This document shows, one piece after another, positions 7,840 through 14,595 of a stretch of 64,000 nucleotides of DNA. Both the position numbers and the translations under genes were made by a program. How positions within the stretch are numbered: position 1 is the stretch's first letter; the number at the start of each line of letters is the position of its first letter. A model generated the notes under the pieces. The model worked only from the letters and a program-made list of their open reading frames with translations. It ran no database searches and was not told the origin of the DNA. The stretch is from Faecalibacterium sp. I3-3-89 (GTDB lineage Bacteria; Bacillota; Clostridia; Oscillospirales; Ruminococcaceae): the NCBI RefSeq assembly GCF_023347275.1, contig NZ_CP094468.1, positions 1,798,001-1,862,000 of the forward strand, in the 5' to 3' direction.

Positions 7840-8262
7840 ATGGAAATCAATATCACATACAAAAGCCCGGAGCACAAGGCCGCGTTCCTGTCTGAGCTTC
7901 AGCGGATTCCGCACATCGTAAATCCCGAATCCGGGCGCGTCAATCCGTATTGGGGCGCGTCCCTGTACCTGCTCTCCGCGCTCACGCGCTGGCCGGAGCT
8001 CCGCATTGCCGTCATCGGCGAGGACTACATGATGTTCACGGCCGCAGAGGAGGCTTTCAATTTGAGCCAGAACGAGCGCATCATCGTCGAGTTGGCTGCC
8101 GCTTTTTACAACGCTAGTTTGTGGGAAATGCCGGGTTTTGAGATGGTGTCTGGAACGTGTGACACGGCTTTCACGCTCATTCTTGAGGCGTTCCGCCTGC
8201 GCCGTGCAAAGCTCTTTTACAAAGATGGGGAGGTGTCCGCAGAATGGGAAGAAAGAAAATGA
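7840..8262 (+). CDS. Hypothetical protein, possibly DUF6075-like
   Basis: 140 aa, MEINITYKSPEHKAAFLSEL. The opening (SPEHKAAF...) and the ending (SGTCDTAFTLILEAFRL) recall DUF6075-type proteins of phages and integrative elements, but the middle is divergent and the call is weak. GGAGG lies 6 nt upstream of the ATG. The 3' end overlaps the next gene by 19 nt. Confidence 0.6.
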   Translation: MEINITYKSPEHKAAFLSELQRIPHIVNPESGRVNPYWGASLYLLSALTRWPELRIAVIGEDYMMFTAAEEAFNLSQNERIIVELAAAFYNASLWEMPGFEMVSGTCDTAFTLILEAFRLRRAKLFYKDGEVSAEWEERK

Positions 8263-8450
8263 GCCTCCGGCGCGCCGTCGCCATCCTGCGTCTTGTCGCT
8301 GCGGATGACCTGTCCTCCGGGCGGGCAATCGACGGGCAGAATGAGGCTGCTGCCGTCGTGCTGGAAGATTACGAGGAGACAAAGAAAGAGCTCGCAGATT
8401 GGGTGAATGCTTCTCCCGAGGAGCTCGCCGATGTTATAGCCGGGATGTAA
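8244..8450 (+). CDS. Small helical protein
   Basis: 68 aa, MGRKKMSLRRAVAILRLVAA, basic at the start and acidic at the end (WVNASPEELADVIAGM). GGGAGG lies 11 nt upstream within the end of the preceding gene. Overlap with that gene suggests coupled translation. Unknown function. Confidence 0.6.
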   Translation: MGRKKMSLRRAVAILRLVAADDLSSGRAIDGQNEAAAVVLEDYEETKKELADWVNASPEELADVIAGM

Positions 8451-8463
8451 GGAGGCCTGTACC

Positions 8464-8925
8464 GTGGCTGCTGTCTATCGGACGTTGTATGAGAAGTATG
8501 AGCAAAACGACGTTTTGCACGTCGGGATTCAGGAGGTTGTCGAGGCCGAAAAGGAGATTGACACGTTCCTCAAGTCTCTCGACCGCAACCAGCGTGACCA
8601 GCTCGACACGCTGCTGGGGCGTCTGTCCCGCGCCTACGAGATGCAGGGTTTTCTTTTCGGTGGTCTTGCATCCGGCGCAAAGTGGAACGGCAAGACAGCT
8701 CCCGAACCGGGCGACGGATACGGCCGGAGCGTCCGGGCCTATCACGGCTCAACGCTCGCTCCGGTCTGCCAGATTGACCGCAAGACAAATCAGGTCATAC
8801 ATGAGTATCCGAGTATCGCTGCTGCCTCCCGTGCTACCGGTCTGGATGACAGCGCAATCGGAAAGGTATGCAAGGGAAAGTTACCCCATGCGGGCGGTTT
8901 TCTCTTTCGGTACATCGAGCAGTAA
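8464..8925 (+). CDS. DUF6809-like protein with C-terminal NUMOD1 DNA-binding motif
   Basis: 153 aa from a GTG start with GGAGG 8 nt upstream. Residues 1-75 are a helical hairpin resembling DUF6809 (YRTLYEKYEQND ... EKEIDTFLKSL ... QLDTLL). Residues about 100-153 match NUMOD1, a helix-turn-helix-like DNA-binding module usually found attached to HNH or GIY-YIG homing endonucleases: VCQIDRKTNQVIHEYPSIAA, ATGLDDSAIGKVCKGK and the closing GGFLFRY. No nuclease domain is present, so this would be a DNA-binding protein without cleavage. It is the last large gene of the rightward operon. Confidence 0.7.
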   Translation: MAAVYRTLYEKYEQNDVLHVGIQEVVEAEKEIDTFLKSLDRNQRDQLDTLLGRLSRAYEMQGFLFGGLASGAKWNGKTAPEPGDGYGRSVRAYHGSTLAPVCQIDRKTNQVIHEYPSIAAASRATGLDDSAIGKVCKGKLPHAGGFLFRYIEQ

Positions 8926-8973
8926 ATCTTTCACAGGTACGCAAAAATATTTCAAGTTTTTGCCATTTTGCTC

Positions 8974-9002
8974 TTGCTTTCCACGCGCTTGTGTGGTATA
9001 AT
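8974..9002 (+). promoter_or_regulatory. Extended -10 promoter
   Basis: TTGCTT (8974-8979), a 17-bp spacer ending in TGG, and TATAAT (8997-9002). Unlike the other element promoters, its spacer has no GTCCC/GGGAC dyad, so it may be constitutive. Confidence 0.8.
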
Positions 9003-9063
9003 ATAGTCAGTTGAGGGGGCCGCTCCTCAATGAGTAAGGTGGCAAGGCCAGAAAGGAAACAAA

Positions 9064-9204
9064 ATGGACGACGAAATGAATACCGCCGAGGTGCTTCGCG
9101 ACGAGGCAAAGGAGAACCGGACCCGTGAAATTCTCGAGCTTATGCGTAACAGCAAAACGCTCGAGGAGGCCGTGGAAAAAGTAAAAGCCCTGCTCAACAA
9201 GTAA
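9064..9204 (+). CDS. Very small acidic/helical protein
   Basis: 46 aa, MDDEMNTAEVLRDEAKENRT ending EEAVEKVKALLNK. It is a single predicted amphipathic helix with the RBS GAAAGGAAAC ahead. It has its own promoter at 8974-9002, so it is expressed apart from the upstream operon, perhaps in the integrated state. Function unknown. Confidence 0.6.
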   Translation: MDDEMNTAEVLRDEAKENRTREILELMRNSKTLEEAVEKVKALLNK

Positions 9205-9259
9205 GCAGGGCTCTCCGATGAAGAACAAAGGCCGATGACGGCGGCCAGAGTTCTGAAAC

Positions 9260-9304
9260 GCCGGGGGAGTGAGAAACAGCTTGCAGATGCCTCACTTCTC
9301 CGGC
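9260..9304 (+). terminator. Hairpin terminator or attenuator
   Basis: GCCGGGGGAGTGAG pairs with CTCACTTCTCCGGC (two G-T wobbles) around a 17-nt loop and is followed by ATTTCTATT. It lies between the 46-aa gene and the small XRE gene. Confidence 0.55.
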
Positions 9305-9339
9305 ATTTCTATTATAGCAGATTCAAGGGGGATTTCAAG

Positions 9340-9549
9340 ATGTCAGCTTTAACGCCTGTTGCCGTTCGCATCACCGGGCTGCGCGAGGCTCGCGGGTTGA
9401 CCCGCACCCGGCTGTCGCAGCTCTCTGGCGTCCCGCTGCGGACACTCGAGGAGTGGGAGGCCGGTCGCCGGGTCCCGCGCGATGTTTACCAGATTCATGC
9501 CGTCGCCGCTGCGCTCGGCATGAGCATTGAGGATTATCTTGGGCTATAA
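9340..9549 (+). CDS. Short XRE-family helix-turn-helix protein
   Basis: 69 aa, essentially one HTH domain: ITGLREARGLTRTRLSQLSG then VPLRTLEEWEAGRRVPRDVY. The start at 9340 follows AAGGGGG. The size fits a Cro- or excisionase-like DNA-binding protein. It is flanked by terminators on both sides, so its expression is set by the promoter at 8974 or a local one. Confidence 0.8.
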   Translation: MSALTPVAVRITGLREARGLTRTRLSQLSGVPLRTLEEWEAGRRVPRDVYQIHAVAAALGMSIEDYLGL

Positions 9550-9556
9550 TGAATCA

Positions 9557-9589
9557 GGAGGCCCGGCGTTGTGCCGGGCCTCCCTTTTT
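9557..9589. terminator. Terminator between convergent genes
   Basis: Perfect 11-bp stem GGAGGCCCGGC / GCCGGGCCTCC with a 5-nt loop and CTTTTT on the plus side. It divides the rightward and leftward transcription units. Confidence 0.9.
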
Positions 9590-9590
9590 G

Positions 9591-9800
9591 TTATTCGGGC
9601 ATAAAGCCGTAACCGGCCTCAAATGCCGCTACTTCTCGGAGGTAGGCAACGCGGCCTGCTGCGCGGTCGATGGCGTCGCGCAATTCGCGGTTTTCCACCA
9701 GCTTGAGCAGCGCGGTGAGCGTGTCCTCTGCCTGCATGATTTCGCGGGTGTCCTGCGGGTTGACCTGCTCCATGTAGATCTCATAAATAGACTGTTCCAT
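9591..9800 (-). CDS. Small hypothetical protein, possibly DUF6809-like
   Basis: 69 aa, MEQSIYEIYMEQVNPQDTRE, helical, with AGGAGG well placed upstream. Its opening resembles the N-terminal half of the protein at 8464, which suggests the element carries two members of one small helical family. It is the last gene of the leftward unit starting at 11252. Confidence 0.65.
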   Translation of the reverse strand: MEQSIYEIYMEQVNPQDTREIMQAEDTLTALLKLVENRELRDAIDRAAGRVAYLREVAAFEAGYGFMPE

Positions 9801-9809
9801 GCTTGCCTC

Positions 9810-9896
9810 CTATGCCCGCCAGCGGTCGAGCCGCTGCCGCGCATACAGGATTTGCGCGCGCCGTTCTTCCCGCTGCGGGTGTTTCGGAGCAGCCAT
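9810..9896 (-). CDS. Possible 28-aa basic peptide
   Basis: MAAPKHPQREERRAQILYAR and eight more residues, very basic. There is no convincing RBS. It lies between two leftward genes in the same direction. It may be a real leader or simply an open frame. Confidence 0.25.
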   Translation of the reverse strand: MAAPKHPQREERRAQILYARQRLDRWRA

Positions 9897-9939
9897 TGTG
9901 ACGGGAGGGCTGTTCGTGGTCCCCGTGCAGCCCTCTCCA

Positions 9940-10161
9940 TCACCTCCCTGTGGGCCGTCTCCCGCAGGCTGATTTTAACTTGCTGGCTATTTGCCTGTAG
10001 CTTTTCGGAGTGCTTTCTCCTGCGTTGAGCCGTAGAACGTCACGAGCACGGCTCCGGGGCCTCGATTTCGGGCTTTTGTGGTCTGGCCGTAAAGTTTGCC
10101 GCCTAGCCACCACGACGCTTTGCGGGTCTCCGCAGGAGGCTTTTGTCACTTGCTGGGTCAT
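9940..10161 (-). CDS. Possible small basic protein coupled to the membrane protein gene
   Basis: 73 aa with many K and R, ending YRQIASKLKSACGRRPTGR. The ATG overlaps the upstream stop in an ATGA arrangement typical of coupled translation. Composition is strongly basic and low in hydrophobics, so it could bind nucleic acid or be non-functional. No homologue recognised. Confidence 0.35.
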   Translation of the reverse strand: MTQQVTKASCGDPQSVVVARRQTLRPDHKSPKSRPRSRARDVLRLNAGESTPKSYRQIASKLKSACGRRPTGR

Positions 10162-11252
10162 CTCACGATTTCCGCCAGCCTCTCGATGGTAACATCTGTC
10201 TCGATGTACGGGCTGCTGCCGGTGTCGTCTGTGTAGGTTCCGGTTACACCATCCGCGCTTTTCCAAAGCATCAGGTTTTCCACCTTGCTGCTGTTGCCCT
10301 CGCTGAACTCCTCGACCTTGTACTCCGAAAGCGTGATGCCGAGCTCTGCCGCTTTGTCGAACACTGCCTGCGCCGTCTGCTCTGCCACTATCGGGAGATA
10401 CAGGCCGCCAGAGGAAACGGTTCGGATGGTGAGCGTGTACTTGCCGCTGTAATAGAATGCATCAATCGACGATATGTAGGCTGCGCTTTCTTTGTCCAGC
10501 GCGTTCAGTGCGGTTTCTTCGAGGACGCTCCGGTTCGTCTCCGGCGTCGATACTCTGGTTGTGCTGGTTGTTCTCTTTCGGGGTGCTATAAGGTCGAATC
10601 CGCCAAAAAGCATGAACGCAAAGAACACAGCAACAGCGATGGCTATGATGTTCGCCTTTTTGTTCTGCTTTTGGCTCGGCTCCGCTGCCGGGTTTTCTTT
10701 TTTGGGCTGCTCCGGTTTCTGCTCCGGCGACGGCTCCTCTTTCACGCGGTCCGCAAAGCTCACCTTTTCTTTGTCATCGCCAAAGTATGCCCAAAAGCAC
10801 TTTTCCCGTTCGTCCACATACAGGCGTGTCATGTACTTCCAGCCATGCTCTGTGTGGTATTTTCCTAGTACCTTTTTGTGCAGAACATCTATCACAGCGA
10901 ATGTTCCGCTGTCCTCGTCGTTCCGGGCGTTGTGCGCTGTCTGGCACACGGCGTATCTTGAGCCGTCTGAAATGGAGGCCGCGTTTACAAAGGATTCTGT
11001 TTCGTAGACAAGCTCCGGGGTGAATGAATCGTCCGTGATGTAGAATTGCTTTCCCCAAAAGCAAGCAATCTTGGAATCCCTGCTCATTACGAAGTTGATT
11101 TCGAGCGATGGCTTGTACGCGCACTGCTGTTTCAGCCTCTCCCGTACCTCGTCCATTGGGATGCTGGCCGGGTCTACGAATCGCGCGCCGCTACTTGTTA
11201 CCCCCCCCCCGAACAGTTGTTCGTGGGTGAGGGACGCAGTTGTGTTTCCCAT
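10158..11252 (-). CDS. Single-pass membrane protein with a G10 tract near its start
   Basis: 364 aa. It has a soluble N-terminal half rich in aromatic and beta-type patterns (residues about 20-165), a charged Pro/Lys/Glu linker, one membrane helix (ANIIAIAVAVFFAFMLFGGF, near residue 206) and an extracytoplasmic domain of about 130 aa. The start at 11252 has AGGAGG 9 nt upstream. Codons 15-18 contain ten consecutive G residues (QLFGGGVTSS). The promoter at 11293-11321 carries a degenerate copy of the element operator. No enzyme motif; a surface or sensor role is possible. Confidence 0.75.
   Translation of the reverse strand: MGNTTASLTHEQLFGGGVTSSGARFVDPASIPMDEVRERLKQQCAYKPSLEINFVMSRDSKIACFWGKQFYITDDSFTPELVYETESFVNAASISDGSRYAVCQTAHNARNDEDSGTFAVIDVLHKKVLGKYHTEHGWKYMTRLYVDEREKCFWAYFGDDKEKVSFADRVKEEPSPEQKPEQPKKENPAAEPSQKQNKKANIIAIAVAVFFAFMLFGGFDLIAPRKRTTSTTRVSTPETNRSVLEETALNALDKESAAYISSIDAFYYSGKYTLTIRTVSSGGLYLPIVAEQTAQAVFDKAAELGITLSEYKVEEFSEGNSSKVENLMLWKSADGVTGTYTDDTGSSPYIETDVTIERLAEIVR
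11201..11210. repeat. Homopolymer C10 (G10 on the coding strand)
   Basis: Ten identical bases at codons 15-18 of the membrane protein gene. Such tracts change length by slippage, which would switch the reading frame on and off. Confidence 0.9.
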
Positions 11253-11292
11253 AACTGTTGTCCTCCTGTCCTGTGTTGGTGGTCGTGCTTTT

Positions 11293-11321
11293 ATGATAGC
11301 ACCTAACAGGGACAATGGCAA
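11293..11321 (-). promoter_or_regulatory. Leftward promoter with degenerate operator in spacer
   Basis: TTGCCA (11321-11316), 17-bp spacer, TATCAT (11298-11293). The spacer holds GTCCC-TGTTA-GGTGC, a weakened form of the dyad at 5156 and 16228. A stem-loop AGCGATT/AATCGCT lies just upstream. Confidence 0.7.
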
Positions 11322-11417
11322 CGGCTTTCGCGCCAGCGATTGCAAAATCGCTGAGTATAATATATACTCTCCTCTACTCTTCTTTACTCTACTCTACTTT
11401 GTCGATTGATTCGCCGG

Positions 11418-11740
11418 AAATACCCGGAAATGCCGTTTTCAGTGCATATCCGCGCGGATATGTGTTCAAAACGGTATTTCCGCTCCGGTTATATTGTTTT
11501 TCGCGGTATTTTGGGACAACTGCGTGTGCTGTCTCGTGTGACCCTTTTATCAACTTTTTCCACCTAGTTTTCCACTTTTCGGGTCATTCTGGTATTTCCG
11601 CGCCGTTTTTCTGCGGTTATCCACGGAAATGATAGAAAATGTATCAAAAAGTGCATTTCTGTCCCGAAAATGTCTTTTTACGAGAATAACCGCGCCGGAA
11701 ATGCTGTTTTAAGTGCGTTTCCGTGGAAGATATTGCAAAA
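11418..11740. other. Non-coding core with long palindrome and repeated GGAAATRCC boxes
   Basis: No gene fits here (11253-11828 is the longest empty stretch of the element). A 56-bp near-palindrome spans 11426-11481, centred on the perfect 18-bp CATATCCGCGCGGATATG (11445-11462). Copies of GGAAATACC/GGAAATGCC occur at about 11417, 11426, 11473 (inverted), 11592 (inverted), 11624 and 11696, and the last forms a small hairpin with GCGTTTCC. TTATCCACG (11617-11625) differs from a DnaA box by one base. A replication or transfer origin, or a multi-site regulatory region, would fit. Confidence 0.65.
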
Positions 11741-11749
11741 AACAGCAAT

Positions 11750-11797
11750 AAAAAAAGAGCCTCCCGGCCCTCTTGTGCGAGGAATACCGGGAGGCTC
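11750..11797 (-). terminator. Terminator of the leftward lysis operon
   Basis: GAGCCTCCCGG / CCGGGAGGCTC stem followed on the minus strand by TTTTTTT. It lies about 30 nt past the holin stop codon. Confidence 0.9.
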
Positions 11798-11828
11798 GTG
11801 CTGTTATGTGGTAGCTGCTGGGGCGTCC

Positions 11829-12083
11829 TTAGTGAATCTGGTTCTTGACGTTCTCGTAGGTCTTATCGCCCTCGATAGCGGCCTGCGTGAAGGAGTTGTT
11901 GTACCACCAGTTAATCAGGGCCGTAACGGTGGTGATGCCCGTGGTGACGAGCTGTTCCACCGTGCTGCTCTCGATGGGCAGCGGAGACTTGCCGAACGCG
12001 CTCAAAATCTGGTTTGCCAGAGCCAGCAGCAGAGCAGCGGTACGGGCGATGGTGGCGGCGGAAACTTTGTTATTGTACTTCAT
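11829..12083 (-). CDS. SPP1-type phage holin
   Basis: 84-aa inner-membrane protein that would form holes for endolysin export. It shows the family order: hydrophobic helix 1 (TIARTAALLLALANQILSAF), the conserved G-K-S-P-L-P-I, hydrophobic helix 2 around VTTGITTVTALINWWYNNSF, and a charged tail. Family length is usually 80-90 aa. It is the last gene of the leftward lysis unit, downstream of a membrane/coiled-coil protein and an endolysin. RBS GGAGA is present. Confidence 0.88.
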   Translation of the reverse strand: MKYNNKVSAATIARTAALLLALANQILSAFGKSPLPIESSTVEQLVTTGITTVTALINWWYNNSFTQAAIEGDKTYENVKNQIH

Positions 12084-12098
12084 AATAGCGTTCTCCTC

Positions 12099-12455
12099 TC
12101 ATTCGACAATGGATTTGATTCCGCAGCGGGAAACGACTTCCCGCTGTGCGTGTTTGACCTTAGAGGCGTAGTCCAAGGCTGCGTGCATATCACCATTGCA
12201 GTGCGCGTCAGGGATGCGCTGAACTGCCTTTGCGGTGGCCTCGCCGAGGGCGATGGCGGCGAGAGAAGTTTCATAGATGCAGATTTGCAGCTCCTCTCTG
12301 CTCTTTTCGCGCTGGGCTTCAATGTTCTCGCGCTTCTTGGCTTCTTCGGTCCGCTTTCTCTCGTGCTGCTCGATTTTGCGCTCAATCAGCCAGACAGCAA
12401 AGCCAAAGATTCCAGACGGCACTCCAACGGTGACGAGAATTTGCCATGTTTCCAC
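12099..12455 (-). CDS. Membrane-anchored coiled-coil protein, holin-associated
   Basis: 118 aa from a GTG start with GGAGGTGATA upstream. An N-terminal membrane helix (VETWQILVTVGVPSGIFGFA) is followed by a charged helix (ERKIEQHERKRTEEAKKREN) predicted to be coiled-coil. It lies between endolysin and holin, the place where accessory lysis proteins (antiholin or XhlA-like) are found. That role is inferred from context. A longer reading from 12524 overlaps the endolysin gene and lacks an RBS. Confidence 0.65.
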   Translation of the reverse strand: METWQILVTVGVPSGIFGFAVWLIERKIEQHERKRTEEAKKRENIEAQREKSREELQICIYETSLAAIALGEATAKAVQRIPDAHCNGDMHAALDYASKVKHAQREVVSRCGIKSIVE

Positions 12456-12472
12456 TGGTATCACCTCCTCCC

Positions 12473-14065
12473 TCACAGATATTTGTCTGCGCCTGACAGG
12501 GCAGTCCAGCTCTTGGGGCCGCAAATGCCATCAGGGACGAGGCCGTGCTTACGCTGGGCCGTCATCAGTGCCTTTGTGGTAGCCGGGCCAAAACTGCCGT
12601 CGTGCGGGATGCCGAGGAGCCGCTGCAGCATAACCGTAGCTGCGCGGTTAGCGGCTCCCTCGCAACCCTGCTCGATGGTCGGCAGGACAAACTTGTTGTA
12701 GGTGGTGCTGGGATACACGCCGGGCTGGACGCAAAGCCATGTAGCCTTGCATCCGCGCGTGTCGGTGTGGACAATGGCGGCCTTGTCGTGCCAGTAGATG
12801 CCGACCGCGCCAAAGCCCTGCGCGGCCGCGATGATGCCGAGGGCGACGGGGTTGACGCTCCGGTCCTTCGTGCGCCAGTCGGCCGCAATGCCGTAGAGGT
12901 GGCGGCTCGTCCGGCTGCCGCCGACTTTCGGGTCTGCGTTGTGCTTCACGCACCGGTAGCCTGACGTAACCTTGATGGCCTTGCCGAGCTTGGTGCGGAT
13001 GGTCTGCATCTTCTGGACGAGCTCCGGGTCAATCATCTGCGCCGTGCATCCGCACGGGCAGGCGAACTCGTACCGCTCGAAATCCGTGGTAATTTTCGTG
13101 TGGTCGTTCGGCTTAAAGGTAATTACGCTCATTCTCACCGTCTCCTTTATCAGTCTGTTTGAGTACGGAAAATTCTGCGTGTACCACCGCGCGGGCTGCT
13201 GCTGGCGAGGCCGCTGCGCCGGTCTCTCGGGCTGCTGCTCCTGCTGGGGCTGCTCCGGTACGACCTCAAAATCCGGCTCCGGCTGCGCATACCCCTCGTC
13301 GTCATCGTCCACATAGACCGTATGGCTGGTTTTCGGGCGGCTGCCGTACAGGTCATTCGCCGCGCCAAACATGGACTTTACCGCCTCCTCGCGGACGGCC
13401 GGGTTGTCAAGGTTCGGGACAAGGTATGCCACGACAAAGGGCTTTTTGAACTCCTCGATAAGGTAACTGGATTTAATCTGCATCGCGGTGCGGAGGGCGC
13501 GGTTGAGGGCCTTGCTCTCGCACATCTCGCTGCGGAACTTCATGAACTCCGCCCGCTGCTTCTCTGTCATCCCGGCCGTCACATCCTCGACCGCAATTTC
13601 CTTGTGGGCGACGATGGTGACGTTCTCGCCGGTAAGCTGCGGGACGCTGATTCGGACCTCGTGCTTGACGTCCTTGTTGGGGCAGCCTCCGCAGCGAATC
13701 GGCTTTCCGATGCTGCGGTTGACCTCCGCGCACTTCTGGCAGGTGGACGGGACGACCGGGCGGCTGGAAAGAATCTTGATGCCTGCGGCTCGCATGAGCT
13801 TGGTGAGGCCCTTTTTGGTGAGGGCGTACTTGGCCGGGGTCGCTTTGTGGACGTACCCCTTGCTGTCGCGCCACTCGTCCTTGGCCTTCTCCATCTCATA
13901 GATTTCGCCGTCGTTGAGGTTGGTGCTGATGCTCACGGAGTTCATCACCGGCTTTTGGATGTCGGCAATCTCCGTCACGGTCTGCATCGGGACGAGGAGG
14001 TTGTACTGAGCTGGCGGGTACTGCTGCGCAATGGTGAGCGCAGCGTGATTGTTCTGTTCGTTCAT
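12473..14065 (-). CDS. Two-part ORF: phage DNA-metabolism-like domain plus M15 endolysin with peptidoglycan-binding domain
   Basis: 530 codons without a stop. Residues 1-245 resemble phage proteins related to single-strand annealing (KGLTKLMRAAGIKI; zinc-like CQKC...CGGC; ESKALNRALRTAM), a moderate call. A Pro/Gln linker follows. From residue 312 (ATG at 13132, with AAAGGAGAC 9 nt upstream) it reads as a complete 219-aa endolysin: peptidase M15 (GYRCVKHNAD, SRTSRHLYGIAADW, HTDTRG) and a C-terminal PG_binding_1 domain (MLQRLLGIPHDGSFGP...WTAL). The endolysin is thus probably also made alone from 13132. Whether the long fusion is made is uncertain. It lies upstream of the holin. Confidence 0.75.
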   Translation of the reverse strand: MNEQNNHAALTIAQQYPPAQYNLLVPMQTVTEIADIQKPVMNSVSISTNLNDGEIYEMEKAKDEWRDSKGYVHKATPAKYALTKKGLTKLMRAAGIKILSSRPVVPSTCQKCAEVNRSIGKPIRCGGCPNKDVKHEVRISVPQLTGENVTIVAHKEIAVEDVTAGMTEKQRAEFMKFRSEMCESKALNRALRTAMQIKSSYLIEEFKKPFVVAYLVPNLDNPAVREEAVKSMFGAANDLYGSRPKTSHTVYVDDDDEGYAQPEPDFEVVPEQPQQEQQPERPAQRPRQQQPARWYTQNFPYSNRLIKETVRMSVITFKPNDHTKITTDFERYEFACPCGCTAQMIDPELVQKMQTIRTKLGKAIKVTSGYRCVKHNADPKVGGSRTSRHLYGIAADWRTKDRSVNPVALGIIAAAQGFGAVGIYWHDKAAIVHTDTRGCKATWLCVQPGVYPSTTYNKFVLPTIEQGCEGAANRAATVMLQRLLGIPHDGSFGPATTKALMTAQRKHGLVPDGICGPKSWTALSGADKYL

Positions 14066-14125
14066 AATTCACGCTCCTGTTGACTTTTGATGTGGAGCGA
14101 GATACAATAGGCTTGTCCGACAAGA

Positions 14126-14156
14126 GGGTCGCGCTTTCGAGCGCGGCTCTTTTTTT
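14126..14156 (+). terminator. Hairpin with T-run facing rightward
   Basis: CGCGCT-TTCG-AGCGCG stem, extended by weaker pairs, followed by TTTTTTT on the plus strand. No rightward gene ends here, so it may stop antisense transcription into the DUF6011 gene, or be part of the leader of the 14065 gene. Confidence 0.45.
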
Positions 14157-14361
14157 ATGCCTGTGTATCCGGCTCCTGCTGCTCTGCCGCTGCTGCGGCC
14201 TCCTGCTCGTCCAGCTCCTTGAGCAACTGGGCGATGGTCTTGCCTGTCTCCTTGCGGCAGCAGGTCGAGCCCATACCGACGCGACGGGCAGCCGCGCTGC
14301 GCAGCTTGCGCGAGCATCTGCCGCAGAGGCAGAAAAGGTTCTGTTCAGCCATGTGGTTCAC
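14155..14361 (-). CDS. Small zinc-binding protein, DUF6011-like
   Basis: 68 aa with the pattern C-x-C-GRC-x2-KLR ... GMGSTCCRK typical of DUF6011, a short zinc-ribbon family in phages and mobile elements. The tail is acidic and Ala/Gln-rich (EQEAAAAAEQQEPDTQA). AAAGGAGG lies ahead of the start. Its role is unknown; it sits in the leftward unit between a small membrane protein and the annealase/endolysin ORF. Confidence 0.65.
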   Translation of the reverse strand: MNHMAEQNLFCLCGRCSRKLRSAAARRVGMGSTCCRKETGKTIAQLLKELDEQEAAAAAEQQEPDTQA

Positions 14362-14367
14362 CTCCTT

Positions 14368-14595
14368 TCAGTGGTTCTTGAGCATCTTGAAGAATGCGTT
14401 GTTGATGACGTGGAACGCAAGCAGCGTGACGCCGAGCACGATAAGCCACTCGCCACCAAAGGCGAAGTAGCCGCGCGCTGCGTAGCTGGCCGGAATGAGT
14501 GCCAGCGCGGCGATGAATCCGCAGATACCGGCCGAGAGGACCTCTGCAATCCAGATGGCCGCAATGAGAATTGCTCTGTGAATCTTCCAGTCCAT
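14368..14595 (-). CDS. Small two-helix membrane protein
   Basis: 75 aa with two long hydrophobic segments (about residues 8-38 and 48-66) and a short basic C-terminus (FKMLKNH). It lies directly between the SLT transglycosylase and DUF6011 genes with 1- to 6-nt spacing. Topology is compatible with a second holin-like or anchoring protein, but there is no family match. Confidence 0.65.
   Translation of the reverse strand: MDWKIHRAILIAAIWIAEVLSAGICGFIAALALIPASYAARGYFAFGGEWLIVLGVTLLAFHVINNAFFKMLKNH

Noticed and set aside
11418..11740. GGAAAT-box cluster considered as a CRISPR array.
   Set aside because: Copies are short, in both orientations and irregularly spaced; no cas genes in the window.
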